Below, piece by piece: positions 9,572 through 17,885 of a stretch of 64,000 bases of DNA. Position 1 is the stretch's first letter. Each line of letters opens with the position of its first letter. The stretch comes from Prevotella melaninogenica (GTDB lineage Bacteria; Bacteroidota; Bacteroidia; Bacteroidales; Bacteroidaceae): the NCBI RefSeq assembly GCF_018127965.1, contig NZ_CP072349.1:1799201-1863200 (forward strand). The letters are read 5' to 3'. The notes below the pieces were generated by a model that worked only from the letters and a program-made list of their open reading frames with translations, made no database searches and was not told the DNA's origin. The translations under genes and the position numbers were made by a program.

Positions 9572-10108
9572 CTACTTTTTTAAGTTTTTCGACTCCATTT
9601 GCAGGAAATCATATAGTGCCTGACGAATAGAACGGAGCCCAAACTGCTCTGTGTGAACCTCTGATAAAGGAAGCCACATTGCCTCTTCTACATCGTCAGC
9701 AGCCTTTAATACAGTCTCATCCTCTACCTTACAAACAAAAAAGGCATCAAGTGTTGGAACATCAAAATCACTATAACGATACTTATTCGGAAGCGAACAG
9801 AAGTAATGTTTTTCCCTGACTGTCAGGTTGGTTTCCTCTCTTACCTCACGTATCAGTGCCTCGCCAATCGTCTCCCCAATATCACAAAAACCACCAGGAA
9901 GGTCCAATGTTCCACGTCCAGGCTCAAACTTCCTACGTGTAACAAGCAGTTCTCCTTGCTCATTCAGAATAAATGCTGCAACTGCAGAACTTGGATTTAA
10001 GAAATACTCAAAGCCACAGCTCTCGCAGCGTTTGCTTTTTTCATTCTGTTCAACAAAGTGTTTACTTCCACATACGGGGCAATACCGAAATTTATCTAAT
10101 ACGTGCAT
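9572..10108 (-). CDS. Nudix hydrolase with N-terminal zinc ribbon
   Basis: A 178-residue protein with an N-terminal Cys4 ribbon (CPVCGSKH...CESCGFEYF) and a complete Nudix box starting GGFCDIGETIGEALIREV and continuing REETNL. This architecture is shared with NudC-like NADH pyrophosphatases and related nucleotide-sugar or ADP-ribose hydrolases. The SQPWPFPxS signature of true NudC enzymes is not visible, so the substrate is left open. It is followed on the same strand by topA after ~80 nt. A -7 box TATATTTG (minus strand, 10238-10245) lies upstream. Confidence 0.9.
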   Translation of the reverse strand: MHVLDKFRYCPVCGSKHFVEQNEKSKRCESCGFEYFLNPSSAVAAFILNEQGELLVTRRKFEPGRGTLDLPGGFCDIGETIGEALIREVREETNLTVREKHYFCSLPNKYRYSDFDVPTLDAFFVCKVEDETVLKAADDVEEAMWLPLSEVHTEQFGLRSIRQALYDFLQMESKNLKK

Positions 10109-10237
10109 CTTGAGATTGTATATTGTTCTTGAACATTGATGTAACCATTTAAAAAGCTAATTAAAAGGTAGTTGTTAACAGTCATACGAAATTATTAAAA
10201 TTCGTTTATACTCTATACCTTTTATTATTTCTGCTTG

Positions 10238-10297
10238 CAAATATACTAAAAACTCTAAACATCTACTATTGAAATCGTATCTTTTTGTTAACTTTGC
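10238..10297. promoter_or_regulatory. Divergent promoter region, Nudix gene (-) and esterase gene (+)
   Basis: The minus strand holds TATATTTG (10238-10245). The plus strand holds TAACTTTG (10290-10297), with TTG at 10270-10272 17 nt upstream. Both fit the Bacteroidetes -7 consensus, and the two genes are divergently oriented. Confidence 0.5.
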
Positions 10298-10435
10298 AAC
10301 TACATGTTCAAAATCACACGATTTATTCCTCTTCTTATTACAGTAACGTGTTGTTTTCTGTAAATCAATTATCTACCCAAATATCGTAGAAAAAGAGAGG
10401 GGATAAACGAACAAAACAAATAAACTGAGAATAGA

Positions 10436-11260
10436 ATGAATTTAAAAAAACTTTTCCTCGTAATGGGATTGGCTGCTGCCACTATGACAATGTCGGCTCA
10501 AAGTGTCTTCGACGTTAAACTTTATAATGGACGTCCACCTTACGATAACGGTGATCCAAACGACTCTGCCAAGGTTCGCGTATTCCTTCCTATGGAGAAA
10601 CAAGCTACTGGCCGTGCCGTAGTTATCTGTCCGGGTGGTGCATACGAGACGCTTTCTATGGAGAAAGAGGGCTACGATTGGGGAGAATTCTTCCAGAACC
10701 AAGGTATTGCAGCTATCGTTTTGAAGTATCGAATGCCACATGGTCAGCCAGAAGTTCCAGTGTCTGACGCTGAACAGGCTATGAAACTTGTACGCCTGAA
10801 TGCAACAAGTTGGAAGATTAACCGTAATGATGTTGGTATCATGGGATTCTCTGCTGGTGGCCACCTCGCTGCAACTATCGCAACAAGAAGTCAGGGTGAG
10901 GCAAAGCCTAACTTCCAAATTCTCTTCTATCCAGTTATCTCAATGATGGAAGGTTACGGACACGACAGAAGTCGTCAGAACTTCCTGGGTAAAAATCCAA
11001 GCAAGCGTGACGAGAAGAAATACAGTGCTGACATGAACGTAAGCCGTGTGACACCACGCACTTTCATTGCACTCAGCGACGATGACGATACTGTTCCACC
11101 AGCTAATGGTGTAAACTTCTACACCGAGTTGTACCGCAATGACGTTCGTGGTTCTCTCCACGTTTATCCTGGTGGCGGACACGGTTGGGGTAGCAAGATT
11201 GGCTTCCGCTACCATGAGGAGATGATGATGGACTTGAAGGCATGGTTAAAGAGCTTCTAA
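10436..11260 (+). CDS. Secreted alpha/beta-hydrolase (acetylxylan-esterase/BD-FAE type)
   Basis: A 274-residue protein with a signal peptide (MNLKKLFLVMGLAAATMTMSAQ). VVICPGGAY resembles an oxyanion-hole loop. The nucleophile elbow is GFSAGG (Ser139), the acid is probably in SDDDDTVPP (about 215-218), and the histidine is in GGGHGWG near the C-terminus. Members of this family deacetylate or de-esterify plant polysaccharides; the exact ester is not readable from sequence. It stands alone, followed by a 200-bp inverted-repeat element and a hairpin terminator. Confidence 0.85.
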   Translation: MNLKKLFLVMGLAAATMTMSAQSVFDVKLYNGRPPYDNGDPNDSAKVRVFLPMEKQATGRAVVICPGGAYETLSMEKEGYDWGEFFQNQGIAAIVLKYRMPHGQPEVPVSDAEQAMKLVRLNATSWKINRNDVGIMGFSAGGHLAATIATRSQGEAKPNFQILFYPVISMMEGYGHDRSRQNFLGKNPSKRDEKKYSADMNVSRVTPRTFIALSDDDDTVPPANGVNFYTELYRNDVRGSLHVYPGGGHGWGSKIGFRYHEEMMMDLKAWLKSF

Positions 11261-11299
11261 AGCTGCTCTCACCTTATCTTTCACAAAGGTAAAATCTAT

Positions 11300-11501
11300 T
11301 TAACCCCAATCGCTCATTAGAGCCTAAACATATTTTATTTTATTATCGAGTAGATTGTTTGGCTTTGTAACGCAGGCGTAGCGGGCTACGTCAAGTTAAA
11401 AAGACGGACAAGATGCCGATAAGAAAATAAAAGATGTTAGGAAACAATACCAAAGTAAGAAGAATTATACATATTGTGGTCTAATGACCGATTGGGGTTA
11501 A
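11300..11501. mobile_element. 200-bp MITE-like element with 22-bp terminal inverted repeats
   Basis: TTAACCCCAATCGCTCATTA (from 11300) and its near-exact reverse complement ending at 11501 form 22-bp terminal inverted repeats with one mismatch. Both ends coincide with TTAA. A second inner pair (ACATATTTTATTTTATTATCG at about 11328-11348 against its imperfect complement) and a central CGTAGcgggCTACG hairpin are inside. It has no coding capacity. Degenerate relatives of the end sequence occur near 34059, 56511 and 62957. Confidence 0.65.
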
Positions 11502-11541
11502 TTCATTGATCTCTGAACCGTTTACCTTCAATATAACAAAG

Positions 11542-11572
11542 GGATGCACAGGCTGTGCATCCTTTTTCTTTG
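11542..11572 (+). terminator. Rho-independent terminator
   Basis: GGATGCACA (11542-11550), 3-nt loop, TGTGCATCC (11554-11562), then TTTTTCTTTG. It would end the esterase transcript after the intervening element. Confidence 0.75.
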
Positions 11573-11609
11573 TCATTAATTTCTCCTCTGAAGGTGATAG
11601 ATACTCGAT

Positions 11610-11728
11610 GTGCTAACGCTCCGCACATGTAGTGCTAAGCCTCCGCACCATTGGTGCTAATACTCCGCACATCAGGTGCTAAGCATTCGCACTATTGGTC
11701 TTAGCCCTCCGCACCATTGGTGCGGAGC
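11610..11728. repeat. 22-bp tandem array, CTCCGCAC/GTGCGGAG family
   Basis: Six starts of GTGCTAAG-like units fall exactly 22 nt apart at 11610, 11632, 11654, 11676, 11698 and 11720. Each unit contains CTCCGCAC followed by ~5 nt and GTGC, so neighbouring units can pair. The last junction is the perfect hairpin CTCCGCAC-cattg-GTGCGGAG. A degenerate array of the same unit and period is at 36326-36404. Confidence 0.85.
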
Positions 11729-11958
11729 ATTCATCTCCCCCTAATTCACGACTAACAAGAAGGCTTCCACAGGTTAAATACACCTTTATTGCTATGACAC
11801 AGCAATAAAGACGTTTGCATTTTCTCCTCCAATAGTAACAAATCAAAAAGAGAGTCAAGTCAATCTTTCCCTGAAATCATACTAAGGAAAGAATTGACTT
11901 GACCCTCTATAACGTCTTTATATACTAAGATTCTAAAACAGAAAGAGTCTGCAGCGCA

Positions 11959-13638
11959 TTAATACTCATCTATTTTCAGTTCTTTACGATAATCGTTCAA
12001 ACGCTTCGTCAGCTGCTTTGTAACTTTCTCCGTACCCTTCTTTCCGTAGATATTATTCAACTCGTCAGGGTCATTCTGCAGGTCGTAAAGTTCGTAATAG
12101 CTTACATCAGCATCGTCGTTGAAGTAGTGTGTTGCATTCAAATACTTCAGACAGTTATACTCACTCGTACCCGGAATCTTCTGATACTTATTCTCCTCCA
12201 CGGCACGCATACCACCTTTACCATAGAAATAGATAAGTTTGTAGCGGTCATTACGTACACCATCGTGCTTACGAACAAGGTGATAAGTAGGATAATCGTA
12301 GTAGTGATAATATAAATCCTTACGCCAGTTCTTTGGCTTATTACCAGCGAGCAGCGGCTGCAGTGGCTTACCCGTCATCTCCTTTGGTTGTTGTACACCG
12401 GCATAAGCAAGGAAAGTCGGTGCAAAGTCGATATTCTGTACCATGTCAGTATTCTCAACTCCTTCTTTGATATGACCTGGATAGCTGATGATAAGTGGGG
12501 TGTGCAAAGACTCCTCATACATAAATCGCTTATCAAACCATCCATGCTCGCCCATATAGAAACCTTGATCTGAGGTATAGATAACCACTGTGTTCTTATC
12601 CAAATCATGTGCCTTAAGATAATCCATCAGCTGACCGACACTCTCATCTACCGAAGCAATGACAGACATATAATCACGAATATAATTCTGATACTTCCAC
12701 ACTGCGAGGTCTTTTCCAGAGAGTTTCGCCTCGATGAAACGGCGGTTTCTTGGCATATAATACTTATCCCAAGCCATTCTTTGTGCTGCTGTCATACGAC
12801 CAAGTTCGCCCATCAAACCTGCATAAGATGCCATGCTCTCTACGTCTGACGTATCGAGAAGTTCTGGGATTTTGAAGTCTAAGATTAACTCCATATCCTT
12901 TTCAATGTTCATCTTCTGTGTTTTAGCTGCCGAACCACGATTCTCGTAGTTGTCCCAGAAGGTTTTTGGTAATGGGAAGTCTACCCCATCATACATTCCG
13001 ATATGCTTTGGTTCAGCAAACCAACTGCGATGTGGTGCCTTATGATGCACATACAAGCAGAAAGGCTTGTCCTTCTGTCGATGGTCAAGGAACTCTATCG
13101 CATGCTGTGTGGTCAGTGTTGTTGCATACCCCATCTCCTGTTTGTACTTGCCGTAGTTGCCTGTTGTGCAGAAATTTGGATTATAGTACTTTCCCTGACC
13201 ATCAAGGATATAATAGTAATCGAAGCCCTTCGGGCGACACATCATGTGCCATTTGCCTACGATTCCAGTCTCGTAACCAGCCTTCTGCATCAGCTCTGTG
13301 ACGAAAGTCTTTGTTGTATCGATACCCTCAGCCAACTGTCTTTGCCCATTCTGGTGGCTGTAGAGTCCAGTCATCAAGCAAGCACGGCTTGGCGTTGACA
13401 ATGAGTTCTCTACGAAACAGTTGCGAAAGAGCATTCCTCGTTGTGCCAAACGATCGATGTTTGGTGTAGGAGCTAACTTCGAGATAGGACTACCATATGC
13501 ACTAATTGCCTGCATAGCGTGGTCGTCACACATGATGTAAAGGATGTTAGGACGTGCCGCATCCTGCGCAAGCATCTTACCGTGGACACACGACAGTGCC
13601 GCCAACGGCAAGATTGCCTTTGTAATGTTTTGATTCAT
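11959..13638 (-). CDS. Secreted Ser-type sulfatase (N-acetylglucosamine-6-sulfatase-like)
   Basis: Alkaline-phosphatase-superfamily sulfatase of 559 residues. It has a signal peptide (..ALSCVHGKMLAQ), the metal-binding start NILYIMCDDH, and the family signature SLSTPSRACLMTG with Ser81 as the residue to be oxidised to formylglycine. GKWHM and the acidic TSDQGFYMGEHGWFDKRFM motif complete the active site. From memory the N-terminal half closely resembles Bacteroides S1_11 N-acetylglucosamine-6-O-sulfatases (heparan or mucin desulfation); this sub-assignment is inference. Because the site is Ser, maturation should depend on an anSME such as the one at the left edge. It lies 27 nt downstream of a second sulfatase, probably in one operon. 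Confidence 0.9.
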   Translation of the reverse strand: MNQNITKAILPLAALSCVHGKMLAQDAARPNILYIMCDDHAMQAISAYGSPISKLAPTPNIDRLAQRGMLFRNCFVENSLSTPSRACLMTGLYSHQNGQRQLAEGIDTTKTFVTELMQKAGYETGIVGKWHMMCRPKGFDYYYILDGQGKYYNPNFCTTGNYGKYKQEMGYATTLTTQHAIEFLDHRQKDKPFCLYVHHKAPHRSWFAEPKHIGMYDGVDFPLPKTFWDNYENRGSAAKTQKMNIEKDMELILDFKIPELLDTSDVESMASYAGLMGELGRMTAAQRMAWDKYYMPRNRRFIEAKLSGKDLAVWKYQNYIRDYMSVIASVDESVGQLMDYLKAHDLDKNTVVIYTSDQGFYMGEHGWFDKRFMYEESLHTPLIISYPGHIKEGVENTDMVQNIDFAPTFLAYAGVQQPKEMTGKPLQPLLAGNKPKNWRKDLYYHYYDYPTYHLVRKHDGVRNDRYKLIYFYGKGGMRAVEENKYQKIPGTSEYNCLKYLNATHYFNDDADVSYYELYDLQNDPDELNNIYGKKGTEKVTKQLTKRLNDYRKELKIDEY

Positions 13639-13665
13639 ATAGAATAGTTTTTAGTTGTTTAAGCC

Positions 13666-15210
13666 TTATTTTCCCCTTTCCATCGGCATTGTTATTGGGA
13701 ATAGCGGATTGTCAACATGCTCCTGATAGATAATCTTTACCATCTGATCGACAATCTCAGGATGCTTCTGTGCGACGTCTTTATCTTCGTGAAGGTCGGT
13801 CGCAAGGTTGTAAAGATGTGGTACACCACGGATAACAATGAGCTTCCAATCTCCCATACGTACACCTATCTGGTTGGTCTCAGCAAACTCCCAATACAGG
13901 TGTAGGTGGTGTTTTTGTGCCTTTTCATCGCTCATCAAGGTTGGGAAAATAGAGATTCCATCGAAATAATCGATAGTCTTTTTCTTATTGATATAACGTT
14001 TTGGGAAGTTGCGTACACCTGCCACATCACAGAAAGTTAGCATCAGGTCGTAGAATGCAAACGGCAAGTCGTTGGTCACTCCTTCCTTAACACGTCCCTT
14101 CCAGCGGGCAATAAACGGAATACGAATTCCTCCCTCGTAACACTGGCGTTTAAGTCCTCGTAGCTTACCATCACGGTTGAAGAAGGTTGGGTCTGCTCCA
14201 CCCTCCTCATGAGGACCGTTATCACTGGTGAAGATGACGAGTGTGTTTTCAGCAAGTCCTTGCTCATCTAAGGTACGAAGGATCTCTCCAACATACGCAT
14301 CAAGGCGAGTTATCATCGCAGCAAACTGTGCGTGGGTATGCTCTACAGCATTATAACGTGATCCTTCCTGCCCTCCCCAAGTCTTATCTTCAAAGAACTT
14401 CTTTTTATAGAAAGCTACGAGTGAGTCGTTAGGTTGTGTTAGCTCTGCGTGAGGAAGCGTATAAGTGAAGATACCAAAGAATGGTTTTTCCTTGTTCTGA
14501 CGCTTCAACCAATTCAAAGCGTGCTGATGTATGAGGTCAGCTGAGTAGTCTTTACGTTGTGCATACTGCTCACCAAACATCGGATAGTCAATATTGTTCT
14601 GCATCACAACACGCTTTACCGCACTGTCTCCACGCTCTCTGCTATACTCATTGAGGAAGTTTGGATAATAAAGATGTGCTTGGAACTGACAGATATAACC
14701 ATAAAACTCATCCACCCCACGCTTATCTGGAGTTGACTTAGAGCCTTCATAACCACCAGCCCACTTACCGAACATCCCCGTGCGGTAGCCATTGTCTTTC
14801 ATGATTTCAGGTAGGATGACATGCTCTGGGTCGTAAGGATGTTGTCCAACAACACTGAAATCGCGGTTTTTACCATAATAGATAGGCTTACTTGGTGCCC
14901 AATATTCCTTGTTTCCTCGTACTTCCGTATGCCCAGAATGTTGTCCTGTCATAAAGCAGGCACGCGATGGAGCACTCACTGGTGCACCCGCATAAGCTTG
15001 TGTAAAACGCATACCTTCCTTTGCCATACGGTCAATATTCGGTGTAAAAATATACTGCTGTCCATAGCAACCAAGGTCGCCATAGCCCATATCATCACAC
15101 ATAATATAAATGATGTTAGGACGTTGCTGGTGTTTCTGCGCCATTGCGTTAACTTGTCCACAAGCCAATGCAGCTATGGGCAGAAGTGTCTTTGTTAGGT
15201 TTGGTTTCAT
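13666..15210 (-). CDS. Secreted Ser-type arylsulfatase
   Basis: A 514-residue sulfatase with signal peptide MKPNLTKTLLPIAALACGQV..AQ, metal site NIIYIMCDDMGYGDLGCYG, and signature PVSAPSRACFMTG with Ser79 in the formylglycine position. GHTEVRGNKEYW, FGKWAGG and TSDNGPHEEGG follow, as in arylsulfatase-A-like enzymes of Bacteroidetes glycan loci. The substrate is not determined; mucin or other host O-sulfated glycans are the usual targets of such pairs. Its N-terminal 40 residues are noticeably similar to those of the downstream sulfatase, suggesting an old tandem duplication. It is the first gene of a two-gene unit with a good promoter at 15287-15316. Confidence 0.9.
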   Translation of the reverse strand: MKPNLTKTLLPIAALACGQVNAMAQKHQQRPNIIYIMCDDMGYGDLGCYGQQYIFTPNIDRMAKEGMRFTQAYAGAPVSAPSRACFMTGQHSGHTEVRGNKEYWAPSKPIYYGKNRDFSVVGQHPYDPEHVILPEIMKDNGYRTGMFGKWAGGYEGSKSTPDKRGVDEFYGYICQFQAHLYYPNFLNEYSRERGDSAVKRVVMQNNIDYPMFGEQYAQRKDYSADLIHQHALNWLKRQNKEKPFFGIFTYTLPHAELTQPNDSLVAFYKKKFFEDKTWGGQEGSRYNAVEHTHAQFAAMITRLDAYVGEILRTLDEQGLAENTLVIFTSDNGPHEEGGADPTFFNRDGKLRGLKRQCYEGGIRIPFIARWKGRVKEGVTNDLPFAFYDLMLTFCDVAGVRNFPKRYINKKKTIDYFDGISIFPTLMSDEKAQKHHLHLYWEFAETNQIGVRMGDWKLIVIRGVPHLYNLATDLHEDKDVAQKHPEIVDQMVKIIYQEHVDNPLFPITMPMERGK

Positions 15211-15286
15211 ATAATGATATGTTATACTTTAAGTTCTTGATGCTTGTCTTCCCCGATTTCATCGTGTAGTAATGTCTATGGGTCTG

Positions 15287-15316
15287 CAAACTTACATAAA
15301 AAAATGAAAACGCAAA
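15287..15316 (-). promoter_or_regulatory. Promoter of the sulfatase pair
   Basis: On the minus strand TTTG (15313-15316) is followed after 18 nt by TAAGTTTG (15287-15294), a near-consensus Bacteroidetes promoter ~77 nt before the sulfatase start. Confidence 0.6.
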
Positions 15317-15451
15317 TCAGAATGTGCCTCTTATTGGCTTTTCAAAAGACTTATTGTTGCCTTTTATTACTTTTGCTAAAATTAAAAGTAACTTATGTTA
15401 AGTTGTACTAAATATAGGAGGGATAAAACTCAATGTATTAAATAATAATAA

Positions 15452-15459
15452 TACTTTTG
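15452..15459 (+). promoter_or_regulatory. Putative -7 box for the LRR protein gene
   Basis: TACTTTTG on the plus strand lies 152 nt before the LRR gene start. No clear -33 element was found. The long leader contains no obvious strong hairpin. Confidence 0.4.
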
Positions 15460-15611
15460 CAGAAAATTAAATATATTACAAATTAATTTCAAGCAACTAT
15501 TCGCAGCAAACATTCAATCAAACAACAACAATCTGCTGTTTCATGCCGAAACTTGCAGAATAATTTATTGGTTTTAAATAACTTATAAATATTAAAAAAC
15601 AGACAAAAGAA

Positions 15612-16862
15612 ATGAAAAGATTAATCTTAATGTTGGCTCTGTCAATCATTACATTGCAGGCAACATGGGCAAAGCTAACTGTAACCAAAGAAGCTGACGG
15701 GACGGTGGTCTTCACGCTCGAATCATCTGGCGACATTAACAATGAGTTCACACCAGTATCAGGAGAATATGCCAAGTACACGCCATCAGATCTAATAAAA
15801 GATTATCTGACTACCACGAAGCTGAAAGTTGTAACCAAAACTGGAGTAACTATGAGCAATGAGGACTTAGAGCGTATTTGTGGTATGGACGAGATTGAAA
15901 ACAACTTCCCCAACTTAAACACACTCGATCTTGAGTTCGCAAACTTAACGAATGATGGCAAACTGGTCAATCTAAAGTATATGGACAAGCTGAAGACTAT
16001 CACCTTCCCTCGTACAACTAAAGAGATACCACAAGCTTGCCTTAATGATGGTTCATGCAAAATAGAAAATGTAATCATTCCTGACAATGCAGAACGCAGC
16101 GTAGATGTAGGCATTCAGGCGTTTCCACAATCCCTAAAGACTATTAAACTTGGTGAAGTTAACCCTAATGGCAACAGCAAAATAGAGCAACAAGCATTTG
16201 CAGGTTGTACAGATCTCACATCTGTTGACTTTGGCTATGGTTGGAAAGAAATTGGTACCCAGGCTTTCTATGGTTGCTCAGCCTTAAAGGATATTGTGTT
16301 GCCAGAAGGAGTTGAATATATCCGTGATGGTGCATTCTCTGGCGCAGCAATTGAAGCCATCCACCTGCCTAACACGCTGAAGCTAATTGAGAAAAATGCT
16401 TTCGTGTGCGAGAAACTGAAGACAATTACAATTCCTGCAAGTGTCGAGAAAATTGAGGCACACGCTTTCCAAAACAACAAAGCACTTACAGATGTATATG
16501 TATTAGGCACGAAAACAAAAGCTGAAAACCAAGCTTTTTACGAGCAAGCATCTGCATCATTCAGTTATACGAATCCAAGTGGCACAACACCTTTGAAGCG
16601 AGAGTTTTACAAAAAATCTGGGTCTGATAGTCCACTGGCAATGCTGCATTACCCAAAGGATGCTAAAAACGATTATCTAAACGAGCATTCACGCACGCTT
16701 GGCGGTACAACTAAAAGTATGCTGGCAGAGAATGGTGAAATTTGGCCTACTGTAGAAGATGGTAAATACACCACACAAGATGGTGACTATGCAGGCTGGA
16801 AGAACTTCGCCTTGGTTGGTGAGAACAAAAAGATGACACATGGGATGACGACAAACGTGTAG
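15612..16862 (+). CDS. BspA-like leucine-rich-repeat surface protein, N-terminal part (frameshifted)
   Basis: The 416 residues start with a signal peptide (MKRLILMLALSIITLQATWA). From about residue 90 to 310 there are LRR_5 repeats of the Treponema/BspA kind (e.g. IEQQAFAGCTDLTSVDFG, IGTQAFYGCSALKDIVLP, IEAHAFQNNKALTDVYV). Such proteins bind host matrix proteins or other bacteria on the cell surface. The frame ends abruptly at 16862, but a shift of -1 at the A-run 16827-16831 continues as ..ENKK-DDTWDDDKRVDGKWYTMCLPFDM into the next frame. The gene is therefore one coding sequence, 15612-17572, broken by a one-base change, by slippage, or by a base-calling error in a homopolymer. Confidence 0.85.
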   Translation: MKRLILMLALSIITLQATWAKLTVTKEADGTVVFTLESSGDINNEFTPVSGEYAKYTPSDLIKDYLTTTKLKVVTKTGVTMSNEDLERICGMDEIENNFPNLNTLDLEFANLTNDGKLVNLKYMDKLKTITFPRTTKEIPQACLNDGSCKIENVIIPDNAERSVDVGIQAFPQSLKTIKLGEVNPNGNSKIEQQAFAGCTDLTSVDFGYGWKEIGTQAFYGCSALKDIVLPEGVEYIRDGAFSGAAIEAIHLPNTLKLIEKNAFVCEKLKTITIPASVEKIEAHAFQNNKALTDVYVLGTKTKAENQAFYEQASASFSYTNPSGTTPLKREFYKKSGSDSPLAMLHYPKDAKNDYLNEHSRTLGGTTKSMLAENGEIWPTVEDGKYTTQDGDYAGWKNFALVGENKKMTHGMTTNV

Positions 16863-16879
16863 ACGGCAAGTGGTACACA

Positions 16880-17572
16880 ATGTGTCTGCCATTTGACATG
16901 ACAGCCCAGCAGCTCAAGAGTGCATACGGTTCAAAAGTTGAGGTTGTAGAGTTCTCTGGTGTAGATGTTGTCACAAAGTCTAATCGTGACAAGATTATCA
17001 CACTGAAATTTAAGCAGCCTGTAACAGAGACAAAGGCTCACCATCCTTACATGATTCACCCTTCCCTGCACAAGGGGACGCAGACGGGTGTGAAAACAAC
17101 CATCGTGGGTATCAAGAAACAAGAAGAGAAAAAGGAAAGCTTGGATGCTCAAAAGGTTGTAAAGACTGCTGATGGCGTCACCTATACTTTTATTGGTAAT
17201 TATGACAAGAACAAGCACCTGCAGCAGTATTCTTATTATTACTATTCAGACGATAATGAGAGCACCTATAAGAATGGTTTTTACAAGTGGATAGCATCTA
17301 ACAGCGGAATATGGACTCCTTACACGGCTTGCGTCCTGATGAATAAGGACAATGGTGCGAATGCGAAGCCATCAGTCAGCTATTATTTAGAAAGCATTGA
17401 CGGGCAGACGACTGCTATTGACACGCTTCCTGTTATGCCAGCTGTACGCGACATGCAGCAGGGAAAGGTCTATACCATTACGGGACAGCTCGTACAGCAG
17501 GGCATAATTAACCTGAAAGCATTGCCACAGGGAGTTTACATCGTTAATGGAAAGAAGTACATCGTTCGTTAA
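16880..17572 (+). CDS. BspA-like surface protein, C-terminal part with T9SS-type tail
   Basis: This is the continuation in the -1 frame of the LRR gene; the joined frame is open from 16832. It begins with a domain reading KWYTMCLPFDM...VEVVEFSGVDV...HHPYMI. The same layout occurs in the protein at 49105-50855 (YWNTFAVPFDI...EIAKFTG...VPYIV). The protein ends TITGQLVQQG..LPQGVYIVNGKKYIVR, which fits the short C-terminal sorting tail of Prevotella type IX cargo. A separate start at the internal ATG 16880 is unlikely because no signal peptide would be present. A 12-nt gap separates it from the small peptide gene. Confidence 0.75.
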   Translation: MCLPFDMTAQQLKSAYGSKVEVVEFSGVDVVTKSNRDKIITLKFKQPVTETKAHHPYMIHPSLHKGTQTGVKTTIVGIKKQEEKKESLDAQKVVKTADGVTYTFIGNYDKNKHLQQYSYYYYSDDNESTYKNGFYKWIASNSGIWTPYTACVLMNKDNGANAKPSVSYYLESIDGQTTAIDTLPVMPAVRDMQQGKVYTITGQLVQQGIINLKALPQGVYIVNGKKYIVR

Positions 17573-17584
17573 ACAAGAAAAGTC

Positions 17585-17806
17585 ATGATGAAAACAAAAT
17601 ATATAAAGCCAATGACGGATATTCATGCCGTTATTACTGAGAAGTTTATATGTAACAGCAAAACAAATGACTCAGCAAGTATTGGTGGTGCAGGCAGCCC
17701 AAATGAAAAAGAACAATCAGACATTCAAACAGGTGGTCCTGGTGTTGCAGGAAGCAAGGCGAATCCATTCTCCGAGCAAAACTCAACTAATACCTGGGAA
17801 GATTAA
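17585..17806 (+). CDS. Small peptide gene A (73 aa) downstream of the LRR surface protein
   Basis: No known function recognised. It starts 12 nt after the LRR gene and is followed by a strong terminator, so it is co-transcribed with that gene. The N-terminus KYIKPMTDIHAVITEKFICN followed by SK has the spacing Y-x2-P-x8-T-x2-F-I-x2-S-K. This is identical to the peptide at 50872-51072, although most other residues differ. The rest is Gly/Ser/Asn/Asp-rich (IGGAGSP, GGPGVAGS) and ends NTWED. The lack of hydrophobic segments argues against a membrane peptide or signal sequence. A conserved head, a variable polar body and a terminal N-x-W-E suggest a peptide precursor or a chaperone-like partner, but this is inference. 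Confidence 0.65.
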   Translation: MMKTKYIKPMTDIHAVITEKFICNSKTNDSASIGGAGSPNEKEQSDIQTGGPGVAGSKANPFSEQNSTNTWED

Positions 17807-17838
17807 AACCAGCTTCTTTACTGTTGATTAACTTATCA

Positions 17839-17884
17839 AATGGGATTGTATCTGCTTCATGCTGATACTATCCCATTTTTTATA
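17839..17884 (+). terminator. Rho-independent terminator of the LRR/peptide A locus
   Basis: AATGGGATTGTATC (17839-17852) pairs with GATACTATCCCATT (17864-17877) with one mismatch, followed by TTTTATAG. Confidence 0.85.
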
Positions 17885-17885
17885 G

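Noticed and set aside
11610..11728. CRISPR array
   Set aside because: Units are contiguous 22-mers without distinct spacers, repeats diverge strongly, and no cas gene is in the window.
16880..17572. Independent gene starting at ATG 16880
   Set aside because: No signal peptide despite a secretion tail, and the frame joins seamlessly to the upstream gene after a -1 shift.
17585..17806. Toxin or antitoxin of a TA pair
   Set aside because: No second small gene beside it in locus A, no hydrophobic or DNA-binding pattern, and its partner is a large secreted protein.
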